Shown: positions 1 to 11,400 of the stretch, piece after piece
How the letters are laid out: every line of letters starts with the position of its first letter
Position numbering within the stretch: position 1 is the first letter of the stretch
Assembly (NCBI RefSeq): GCF_008831285.2
Contig: NC_045141.1
Location: forward strand, 12,884,106 to 12,944,105
Length of the DNA stretch: 60,000 nt
Origin: Nymphaea colorata
Taxonomy: Eukaryota > Streptophyta > Magnoliopsida > Nymphaeales > Nymphaeaceae
Reading direction: 5' to 3'
Program-made: the position numbers and the translations under genes
Notes under the pieces: generated by a model
The model's input: the letters and a program-made list of their open reading frames with translations, nothing else
What the model was told of the DNA's origin: nothing
Database searches by the model: none

Positions 1-22
1 CAGTTGGTGAACTCTTCCGTGA

Positions 23-93
23 CTTTGAAGGATCTGCTGTTGCTGCCTGTGACGGAACTTCCGTCACAGGCAGCAAGAGCAGATCCTTCAAAG
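23..93. repeat. 35-bp near-perfect inverted repeat with 1-nt loop
   Basis: Arms 23-57 and 59-93 pair with one mismatch. It sits in the leader of the minus-strand element, about 35 bp from its primer-binding site. RNA from either strand would fold to a long hairpin; a packaging or dimer signal or a small-RNA source is possible, but this is inference. Confidence 0.9.
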
Positions 94-128
94 CTTTCAA
101 AAAACAGCAATCTTAGAGTAAAAAACTG

Positions 129-140
129 GCTCTGATACCA
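129..140 (-). other. Primer-binding site (initiator tRNA-Met)
   Basis: On the minus strand it reads TGGTATCAGAGC, complementary to the 3' end of plant initiator tRNA-Met, directly next to the LTR edge at 141. Confidence 0.8.
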
Positions 141-388
141 TGTAAACCAAAGTTGGACCAGCGGACAGAGATCCTTCAATACCACAAGCTTAAGGCACCA
201 TCCTCACCAATAAGGCAATAACACACACAAGAATAACCTCAAACTAGAGGTGCATAAACTTGTATTGCTGAAACTTCACATACAACAGAAAAACTGACCT
301 TAAAGCTCCTAACTACACAGAGGACCATAGTCCCATATATATAGAACAAGAAGTAGAAGAGAGAGAGGAGGAAATAGCTGTTGGACCC

Positions 389-1162
389 AATGTTATCCGT
401 ATCGTACGATATGGACGCGTATCGTACGATACGTATCGTATAGGTCAAGAAAACCTATACGATACGTGTTTGAAACACGATACGCGTCCGTATCGTACGC
501 GTATCGCCCGTATCGTGCGATACGGGGGCCGTATTGTACGATACGGGCGATACACCCCCGTATCGTACGATACGGGAGAAAACACATATTTCTTTATTTT
601 TTAAAAGTTTAAACACTCCTCCCCCTCTCTCGTCTTGTATTTAAAGACTTCAATAGACGTAGGAGGGAGAGATTTTGCCCATTTTCATAAAAAATAACCA
701 AGGATTCATCCATTTGGGAGATATTATCGTTGAATCAGGAAAGATGATAACTATATGTTTTGAACTTATAAAATTGTGATGTAATCTAAGTCCTAAAACT
801 CCAAGTCCTAAGACTCTAAGTCTTAAGATTCTATAAAATTTTCAAGTTTAAAATCGTGATGGATGCTTATATGTTATTCTTGAAGATTTGATTTTTTATT
901 TTTGAATGTGTCGTTGATACACATGAATGTTCTTTATGTATGATGATCTTTTTTATATTTGAATACATTTTTCTTAATTTCTGATTTTTTGTTCATTTTT
1001 TCAGATTTTTAATGATTTTTCTCTATTTTTTATTATTTTTAAATATTTTTTTAAATTAAAAAATTAATTTTCCGATACGCTACGCTACGTTTGCGATACG
1101 TTACGATACGACGTATAGGTCGGCCCGACCGATACGCGATACGCTACGCCTTTTATAACATT
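389..1162 (+). repeat. Palindrome-rich foldback/MITE-like repeat, copy 1
   Basis: Ends AATGTTAT and ATAACATT are inverted. The left 180 bp and right 95 bp are dense in palindromes of the type CGTATCGTACGATACG; the middle of about 480 bp is AT-rich with no coding. TTGGACC occurs at 381-387 and 1165-1171, a likely target duplication. It lies inside the LTR of the leftmost element. No family name is recognised. Confidence 0.75.
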
Positions 1163-1427
1163 ACTTGGACCAGCTCCAACGGCTAGATCCGTTGGAAGCT
1201 GTCCAACAGCTAGTTCTCCCTCATTATTAAGTAAAGAAACTTAGTAATAAAAGAAACAGAAAAATACATAAAGAAAGAGAAAAGTACATGAAGAAAAAGA
1301 AAAAGAAAAGTACATGAAGAGCCTATGCACACATACATATATTTATATATACGAACCTTATGTTGTTATATATAAATACATATATGTATACGTACAGGAA
1401 ACCTAAAATAAACCTTAAATTCTAACA

Positions 1428-2330
1428 CATATATAATCACACACATATGTATTTTGGGCTCCTAGGATATATACATCGAGAAGTATGAGGATTATCACTT
1501 TTATAAGCCATCTAATGAGTATATTTAAATGGCTGGTGAATTACAAATTGTAAAGCAATGCCTGGAGAAGTGGACAGTAACTAGTATCTTGACTTTAAAA
1601 TATTGCTTTACACATTACAACTTAGAGCTGTCTGATCAAATTGATTAGATGATTCTTAATTGATACTCATAGTTCTCATATTTTATAACAGAACAAAGTA
1701 CAGAAAGAAATATGAAGACTTTGGCAGCTAATATGAACCATCTGTTAATTTGATTGGATAACTCACAACTTGCCACATGAGAAGCAGTTGTAGTTGCTGT
1801 CAAGTTGGCTGGTTCTGTGACTTTGTCCTAGTCCTGGTCAAAAAAACAGAAAAAAACCAGGGATTGTCATGGCTAGGTGTAGTCATGGCATGGCCAGGTT
1901 GAGTCATCCAACTTTTGGTTGAGTCAAAGGTTTGTTTATTCATGTCATCATTCATATAATGTATGTAGATGTCACAACACACGCACACACCCACACCCGC
2001 ACACATATATATAGATAGACACACACACACACACTGTTAATTAAAGATGCACATGAAAATGCATGGTTTTGTTGTATTGTATAAAATATTCGAGCTGAAC
2101 TTGTAGAAACGTCAACCATGAAATGACATTTGATTTGAGTAACATTATTCTGAAGCTGTGATAATGTCCTATTGCTGCCTAGAAGCATTTTTTTCTTTTG
2201 TTTCTTTAGTTCTGAAGTAGATTGATAATATCTTTTTATTGCCAAGTTGTTTCAAAATATATGCTTTGCATTCTAGTACTTTTTCCCGTGTCTAAGCTAA
2301 TCTTTGCATCGTATCTTCAAACATAATCAG
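1428..2330. other. Intron or upstream sequence, no gene
   Basis: AT-rich sequence with a CA-repeat near 2019-2035. I see no exon of the starch synthase N-terminal half here. Confidence 0.6.
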
Positions 2331-2435
2331 ATACTCAGTCTTGAACCTTGATGAGGTGCATGCATTGTGTAAGGTTGATACTGGAGTTCATTCTTATTTT
2401 GACGGCCAATGGCATGAGAACAAAATTTGGACAGG
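2331..2435 (+). CDS. SS5: SS5-like exon a
   Basis: Encodes a segment with [16 protein letters not shown], matching the SYFDG...NKIWVG block of SS4/SS5. Donor GG|GTGAGA follows 2435 and leaves two bases that join the first base of exon b to make Gly. The acceptor could be AG at 2329-2330 or at 2337-2338; I prefer the first because the resulting YS...VLNLD resembles the family. The 3' end is tandemly duplicated downstream. Confidence 0.75.
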
Positions 2436-5400
2436 GTGAGATGTTCTTTTTAGCAACCAAAATTTACTCTTTGTTTGCCCTGGATTTTATTCTTACTTTA
2501 GCCATCCATGGCATGAGAACAAAATTTGGACAGTATGAGATGCTTACTCTAACAACTAAACTTTACTCTTAGTTTGCTACTTGTGTTTTCTTGGCGTCAG
2601 GACGGGAAACGGTACAAGTAGAAATCTATGTACTCAAATGTGATAGTTGGTGCCTGGACGGCAGTTTCTCCTACAAAGCTTTCCTGGAGCCCTGTTATGA
2701 CTTGGGAAAAGTTCATAAAACATGAAAAACAGTTGAAAACATCTGTTATAAGCATAAAAACGAAAAGAAGAAGAAATAAATTGGGCGCTTCCCACATAGG
2801 CAGCTAGTGGAACCATCTAGGGAGCTTTGATGGGCCTAGGACGAGGTTCCAATTTATATCAAAACAAAACTCTGGTAAGGCATTGCACAATCCTACTAAA
2901 TTTCTCAGTAATATGCTAATGGGAAGTGGGAACACATGAAGAACACATGCAGCCCCACACACACACACACACACACTAAAAAGGCATCCTCTGTAGAGAA
3001 AGGCTGTACAGGGTAAAAGATTTTCAAAAGAAAAAGATAATCCAAATGGAAGTGGAACATTTTAGAAATTTATATCCCATTCATTTGAAAAAAAATTCAT
3101 AATTCTTTGGACTAATATATAAATTTATATGTCATTAGTCTTACATTCCTTGACTGGAAAATTGCGAGCCTAATTATGTTGTGGTCATTTTAGATTTTAA
3201 AAAATACAATTAGTTGAAATACTCTTAACTACCAATGTTGGATATGTGTATTGCTATAGCTACACAAAACGCTATGATAATCAGATTTTTTTAAAGTTCT
3301 AAGATTTAATAATTTTAAAAACTGTTAACTCTAAATTTGTAGAAAATATATATTTATTAATTTGTTAAAAAGTTTAAGCATGAAATCGTTGACATAATAA
3401 AATACATCACGGCTCCAAGTAAAAAAAATGGTTCTATACAACTATGTTATGGTATTAAGGTATTAATTGTTAAGTGAAGAATGTGTTACAATTTTTAATT
3501 GAAGTATTAAGTGAGAGAGCGAAGACTAGTTTTAAATTTTTGGAACAAAAAATTATGAAATTACCTGCACAATAATTTTCATGTGCAAATTTGTTAACTG
3601 GTCATCATGTTCGTGATGAGGGTCACCAATTTTTTTTTAACACCTGACAAGTTGAAAAATGACATCTGAACTCAAAATAGCTTAAGCCGTTTTTAAAAAA
3701 GATTCAATATATGAATTGTCTTTTTTCGTCCAAGTCGCCATTCATGAGACTTAGTATGACATATCATGTGCGTGTTGATGAGTGTATGTGTGTCCATGCA
3801 TAAACGGTTTGGAGCACTGTCACAAATATAATTATCGGTTTTGATTGGCAAGGTTTCGTTAGGCATTCAATTAGAAAGTTTGTTTTCCTGATGAAAATTT
3901 TATGAATTAAAAAATATGAAATTTTAACTTTCTAGTAATTTTCTCACAAACACATTGATAAATTTTGAAATAGTCACCAAAATTTTAAATAACCCAAAAA
4001 AATAAAAAGTTATTTTTCTAAGACAAATGTATCACAATAAAAATGTGCTATTTTCATTTTGGTGATAATTCAAAATATTGGAAATTTCTTTTTTACTAGT
4101 ACTGCTGTTTTTAACATGAGGTTTTATGAAAACTGCGATATTTGTGAAAGTGGTTTGAAAATTAGAGCGAGGGAGAGAGTTTGGAACACCCTAATTCTTG
4201 CCTTTTCTCTTATTTATTCTTTTAATTCTTATCCAGAGAAGAATGCAAACATACTTTCTTGATGTTAACTTAGCCTAACTTTGGTACTAATCCATGTCGT
4301 GCACATCCAAGTATTTTTGCCTGAATTCAATCAAAAGTTCTTTGCACACCCAAATGTGGAGAATAAATTAGCCTTTTGCACTTTTTTACTACACCTAGCT
4401 CTTCCAACTTTTATTTTGCGGTGCCTAACACTTGGGTGCTTGATCCTTTCAATTTCAGCATGTGCATATGACATAGGTTGGAAGGTTTTAAATTGAAGTG
4501 AATGTCATGTTCACACAAGTTTTGACCTATATAATCTGCCTAGCTGATTTATCTTATTTGTGTGCAATTGCAGCATTGTTTGTGGCATTCCAGTAACTTT
4601 TATTGAACCTCAAAGCCATGTGTTTTTCTCTCGTGGTGCTATTTATGGCTATCCTGATGACTTTGAAAGGTTTGTGATCTTTGTTGTTTGTGGCATCCCT
4701 GGAACTTTTATTGAACCTCAAAGCCATGCTTTTTTCTTTCGTGGTGCTATTGATGGTTATCCTGATGACTTTGAAAGGTATGTGATCTTTTGTTCAAAGT
4801 TCCTTTTGTTACATTGAATTAAAATGTGAGCATTAAATATACTAGTTAAAAATCAAATTTCTGGGAATAAATTATGAGAAAAATTCAAATATCTAATTCT
4901 AAGAGTTGCCATCAGTTCCCCATAAACGTTTTGGAGGACAATTCAATCTAGTGCAGGTTGAAAACGAATGTGTATGGACTCAATGTTATAAAAGTCGTAG
5001 CGTATCGTGTATCGGTCGGGCCGACCTATACGCCGTATCGTAATGTATCGCAAACGTAGCGTAACGTATCGTAAAATTAATTTTTTCATTTTAAAAAATA
5101 TTTAAAAATAAAAAATAGAGAAAAATCTGAAAAAATCTGAAAAAATGAACAAAAAAATAGAAATCAAGAAAAAAGTATTCAAATATAAAAAAGATCATCA
5201 TACATAAGAAACATTCATGTATATCAACAACACATTCAAAAATAAGAAATTAGATATACAAAATAACATAATAAGCATCCATCACAATTTTAAACTTGAA
5301 AATTTTATAAAATCTTAGGACTTAGAGCCTTAAGACTTGGAGTTTTAGGACTTAGATTACATCACAGTTTAAAACATATAGTTATCATCTTTCATGATTC

Positions 5401-8400
5401 AACGATAATATCTCTCAAATCAATGAATCCTCAGTTATTTTTTATGAAAATGAGCAAAATCTCTCCCTCCTTTGTCTCTTGGAGTCTTTAAATATAAGAA
5501 GAGAGAGAGAGGGAGGAGTGTTTAAACTTTCAAAAATAAAAAAAATGTGTTTTAACCCGTATCATATGATACGGGGGTGTGATACGATACGGGGGTGTAT
5601 CGCACGTATCGTGCGATACAGCCCCCGTATCGCATGATACAGACGATATGCGTACGATACGGACGCGTATCGCTTATCAAACATTTATCGTATAGGTTTC
5701 TTCGACCTATACGTTACGTATCGTACGATACGCGTCCGTATCGTACGATACAGATAACATTATGGACAATTACCAAGGTGGTAGTATGGATTTTAGTGGC
5801 TATTACCGCATCATATAGGAAAATAATAATTTCATAAAGAAAATTAAAAATTGAATTAAAGAAAAGTTCATAAAGCAAAGAAGAGAAAATGGTCTGTAGT
5901 ATGAAATAAATAATGTTATGAAACAATTATGAACATGAACGTCCAATAATGAAGACAATATAGTGTAAGTGTTAAGCAGAAAGATGTCACATGGAAAAAG
6001 CAATGCACCTTTAGACAAACAATTACAAAATCACAAAGTGTTTCATAATACTTGAAGCTTTGCAAAACTCTGAATTATGTAAAAGGTTTTTATGACAAAC
6101 CGATTCAGTGCCTGAGGCATTTAGTCAAATCTTTTCTTTGAATTCGAGATGCCATATTGAAACTGTTGCGAGGAAATCTATGTCTCTGCATGTCTTAGAT
6201 CTGCTTCTTGTGAACTGGCGACAAGCAGAGTATGTGGTTCTGGGTAAAAATTTCAAATAATAGGATATGTCCTTTTGTTTTATTTGAAAAAACAATGTTG
6301 TCATGTGCCATGTTGAGTTACCGTTGTTCTTTCCTCCCAGTGCTGGATTTAAGTATAGTTGATATAAAGCATAAAATCAATTAGATAAATTGCAATTTTA
6401 TAAGCTAAAAATAAACCATTTATATAAACAATAAAGTTGTTACCATCAGAAAAAATATTGGCTTGGTCGGTATAACACGTGACATGCAAATGTTTGAGAT
6501 GCTAGATTATTTTCTTACAACATGCACCCTCCAGCTACTTATATCGAATGAAGAATGATCTTCATTAATAAGTTGCTCATGTTCTAAATAAGGTGATTTT
6601 CTTCCTCTCAATATGAGGAAATAGGAAACCTTATTGTACAAATTGGACTTTTTTGTGAGACAAGCCCCAGATATTGCAAAAGGCATATTGGATCTTTTTT
6701 TATCAATCACCAAAGCCTTCTTGACTCACTGAAACTACTTATCAAGAACTTTTGAAGGACACATAGAAAAGGTCTATAAATGTAACCATCGGCCTCAAGT
6801 ATTTACAAGGTCTGGCCCTTTAAAATTACGAAATCAAGCTTGGTGCTAAAAGTCAAAAGAGGAAGTATTGCATGTCATGTACTATTAAGCTTTCTCCTGT
6901 GAACAATATGAAAAGTGATATTATACAAAACAGAGATGTATCCCATTACATCTCCAACTTTTGTCATTTTGGCACCAATTTTTGTTCCATAAGGCAAAAT
7001 ATCACATGTATATGGTGTTTTGAGTTTTGACAACCTTGATAATAAGAATTTCCACTTTCTGTAATCTTACCTTGTTTTGGTTATTCTCTTGCTAAACTTT
7101 TACTTTAACGTTTCAGATTTGTCTATTTTTCACGTGCTTCTCTTGATTACATTGTCAAATCAAGAAAACAACCTGATATTCTGCACATACACAACTGGCA
7201 AACTGCTATAGTTGGACCACTTTTTTGGGACATATTTGTCAATCAGGTATAACTTGTCTTAGTCCTTTAGACACCGTGAACTGGCTTGTTATCTTTGAAG
7301 CAGATATACAGAGTACAAGCTTATCATGGGATTACAGTTGTGGTTTCCTGTCTTGTCCATCCGTCCTTGATTTGCAAATGGGCATGGTTCAGTGACTGCT
7401 TGTGATGGTGCTTTAACAAATGATTCATATGAATTGTGAAGCAGAAAGCTTGAACTGCTTTGTCACTAATCTTAGTATGTAAAGGTTTTCATAGTATAAT
7501 GTAGTTGCCTTTTAGGGCCGAAAATAGTCTCCAAATGTGCATGGATTTCATATTGATCTCACACAAAACAAGTTGCAAAACATTTTCTTTTTAGAAAAAA
7601 AGCATCCAAAAAGTAGAAACTTTAAAAATTCAGGAAAAAGTAAAACAATCTATAACGCTGAAAACACATAAAGGTCCACCTTACATGGATGGGGTGCAGA
7701 GGATGTGACATTTTCTAAAAGAACTTTGATGCAGGTGCAGCAAAGGCACATGTGTTTGTGTGCGTGTACGTTTTTCATAGTGTGAGCTTTTGTAAATTGT
7801 AAAAGGTTTTCTTTGCAAATTCTAACAAATGAGAAAGTTTAAAGAAACAAAATGAAACTCTAGCACCCTAAGACTCTCTCTCTCACTCACAGCTGTGGCT
7901 TTTTGAGCTGCCTCCTTTTTCCTGCCAATAACTTAGAAACATAGATACAGTAAAAAATTATATTAAAATTTGATAACCTAAACTCTTCAGGCAATGTTAT
8001 AGACTTTGTGCCGCAACAAACTCTGATATCATGTTAAACTACATACCAATCAGGAAAAAAAAAAAGATTGTGTAGATTGAATATGGAGCAAGGGAAACTA
8101 ATCTTAACAGAAAGCACAAAGCATAAGTCCCACACAAATGCTTAATAACTCATATTAGGTCCTTTCACAATATAACGTTTAATTAGGAAAAGTACATAAA
8201 TAACTTATCTCATCATTTTTTTACCTTTCAATGTTCTTCAACTCGGTGTTCATCATTAATATCATTTATGACTTCTCATCCACCATCCAATTTTTTCTCT
8301 GTCGTCAACCTTCTTTCTTTGTATCATTTTGCAATTGTGATGCTTTTGCTGTTGGTTGGTTAAGCTGGACCTGCCAGTAATTGTGATTTGGGAGACTAGG

Positions 8401-11400
8401 AGACGTTTTTTATGATGGTAAAAAATGACATGATTTTATGTCTCCAGCCTAGTGTCTCTTCCCTGTATCTTAATCTGCCTAAACCTCCATGACGACAAAG
8501 TCTACATCATAATAGTCCATTTTTGGTAACAGGATCACAACTCTGCCCTGCAGGATCTTTTTGCAGTTTTCCTGATTCAATTCATAGATTTAATTGACAA
8601 CCACAGAAATGCTATAAGTCAACTATTAAAAATGGTAAAAGAATTAAAATCCATCAAACTATTGTTCATTGCCAATTCACTATTCATAATTATTTATATG
8701 ATAAACTGTTATATAATATTTTGTCAAGTCCTACATAGTGTATACATTTTCTTTATCATTAAAACTTTCCAGTTGCTTATGCTGAGCATGATCCATTTTC
8801 ATTCTTTGGAGCAATAATAATTTTGTCCAATTGATGCAGCACAAAATTTGCAGTTTTCTTTTATCCTCTCTTGGACTTGCGTGGAGCTCAACATGAATAG
8901 TTTATGAGATAGGAGATGCATTCTTTCCATAACTAATGACCCCTGGGCATGGAGGTTTGATACATCCTTGAATACTTTTGTAGAAACACGAACCACAGAG
9001 AGAGAGAGTGGAGAACAAACACACAATCTACGTGGAAAACCTCAGAGAGAGGTGAAAAACCACGGGGAGGCTCTGACCTAGGGGCACACCGCAACCCTAG
9101 GAGAGAGAAAATTATATTTCACTTAATTCAACACTAAACACAAGTGACAATATAAAGAGGGAGAGAGGAGAAGCTGCCTAGGGTACCGAGCCCGCCTCGG
9201 TACCCGTGCCCCATAGAACCGGGTCCAGATATAGACCCGGTTCCCATAACAACATATTCTAACACTCCCCCTCAAGCTTGGCATACATGTCAAACATGCC
9301 AAGCTTGCTAACATTCTTTTCAAATGAAGAAGTACAAAGCCCTTTAGTTAGGACGTCTGCAACTTGATCTTCAGACTTCATATATGGCAGAATCAGCTCC
9401 TTTGAGTCAATGCGTTCTCGGATAAAATGACGGTCAATCTCCACATGTTTGGTCCTGTCATGTAGAACTGGATTATTGGCAAGATTAATCGCAGACTTGT
9501 TGTCACAGTACATCTTCATTTTATCTCCCAGTTCCACACCAATATCAGTCAAAAGAATCTTCAGCCACAGCATCTCTGTAACCCCCATTGCAACAACCCT
9601 GTACTCAGCTTCAGCACTAGATCTCGAACATACTTCTTGCCTCTTACTTCTCCAAACAACTAGGTTACCTCCAAGAAAGATACAATACCCTGTAGTAGAC
9701 CTCCTTGTGTCAGTACACCCTGCCCAATCTGCATCTGAGTAGCCCTCAATAGTAAGTTTGTCTTGTCGAGTATACAGCAGCCCTTTTCCTGGGTCATTCT
9801 TTAGATACCCCAACACTCGTTCTGCACTCTTCCAATGACAATCCGTGGGAGCATGCATAAATTGACTTAGCACATTTACCGCATACGTGATATCAGGGCG
9901 AGTTAGAGTAAGATAGATAAGCTTACCGACTAGCCTCTGATATCGCCCTTTTCCTTCCTCATCCAGAGTGGTGCCCGTCTTGATACTCATCTTAGTTCCC
10001 GACTCCATAGGAGTAAGATAGGGCCTACAACCAAGTTTACCTGTCTCCTTTAGTAAGTCAAGAGTGTACTTCCTTTGATTCATAACCAGCCCTGTCTCTG
10101 ATCGAGCAATTTCTATCCCCAAAAAGTATCTCAGCTTACCCAGATCCTTGAGGTCGAATTCTTTAGCTAATCTCTCTTTCATCTTTCTGTTTTCTTCTTC
10201 ATCACTGCCCGTGACAATCATATCATCAACGTAGATAAGGAGAAGACTCACCAGACCATCTCTCTGCTTTATGAATAGGGTATGATCTCCATTTCCTTGC
10301 TTGTACCCAGTGGACTTCATAACGATCCTTAGTCTCTCAAACCAAGCTCTAGGCGACTGCTTCAAGCCATACAAAGCTTTCTTGAGGTGACAACATTTTC
10401 CCTCTTGAACATACCCGGGAGGCATGCTCATATAGACTTCTTCCTCCAGATGGCCGTTCAAGAACGCATTTTTAACATCAAGCTGGTCCATGCGCCACTT
10501 CTTGTGCACAGCAAGAGCAAGAATAACCCTCACAGTCTTCAACTTTGCAACAGGGGCAAAGGTCTCAAGATAGTCGATCCCATACTTCTGGCTGAACCCC
10601 TTTGCAACCAGACGAGCTTTATATCGATCTACAGTGCCATCAGGTTTGTACTTCACGTTGTAAACCCACTTAGAGCCAACTAAGTGTGTCCCTTTAGGGA
10701 TATCAACAACTTCCCATGTTTTGTTCTTAGCTAACGCACCCATCTCCTCCGTCATAGCATGTAACCACTTGGGATCATCCTTAGCATCATCCACCGACCT
10801 GGGAATAACAACTTTGGATAAGGTTGTGATAAAACATTTGTAATTTGTACTGAGCTTAGCATAAGAAACAAATCTCTGAATAGGGTGAGAAGTACATGAC
10901 CTGGTGCCTTTGCGCAAAGCAATAGGGAGCTCTTCATTCGATGGACTTGGGTCATCCGGGGAGATCACAAGATTGGGATTGGTTCTATCCTCATCACCAA
11001 CATCTTCCACAATAGCTTTCTCCTTTCTGACATAAACCTTGCCAAACAAGTGATCCCGGGCAACAGTGGGCTGAGCATCCACCATGACCCCTTCCATATG
11101 ACTGCCCTTCTCATTACTGACCGTGACCGTGTCAATCACACTGGGACTAACCTTGTAATCCAAAAACTCCATAAACTGAATCAGCTGATTAGAGGAATAC
11201 TCTTCCCCTTTGTTCCCAAGACACTCCCCCTGAAGAGGATTCACCGGAAAATACGACTCATGTTCATGAAATGTGACATCCCTCGAAACATATACTTTGG
11301 AAGTAGTGGGATCCACACATTTATACCCCTTCTGAGTGGGAGAGTACCCCAAGAAAACTCCTTTAATAGACCGGGGATCAAGTTTTTTGAGAGTAGGGCT

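Larger units (their letters stand above)
1..1427 (-). mobile_element. Partial copia-type LTR retrotransposon leaving the window on the left
   Basis: Seen: the complement of an initiator tRNA-Met primer-binding site (CTCTGATACCA) ends at 140 and is followed directly by TGTAAACC, an LTR edge. For a minus-strand element this makes 141 onward the 5' LTR; the leader and coding region lie left of position 1. The LTR likely ends at TTCTAACA (1427). It is interrupted by the palindrome-rich repeat at 389-1162; without it the LTR would be about 513 bp. The far LTR and target duplication are outside the window, so the right edge is inferred from the TG...CA rule. Confidence 0.65.

Noticed and set aside
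4059-4496. Short + strand open frames just before exon b
   Set aside because: Low-complexity AT-rich translations with no splice or family support.
8021-8033. CTCTGATATCATG as a primer-binding site of another LTR element
   Set aside because: One mismatch, no convincing LTR end or partner nearby; kept only as a remark.
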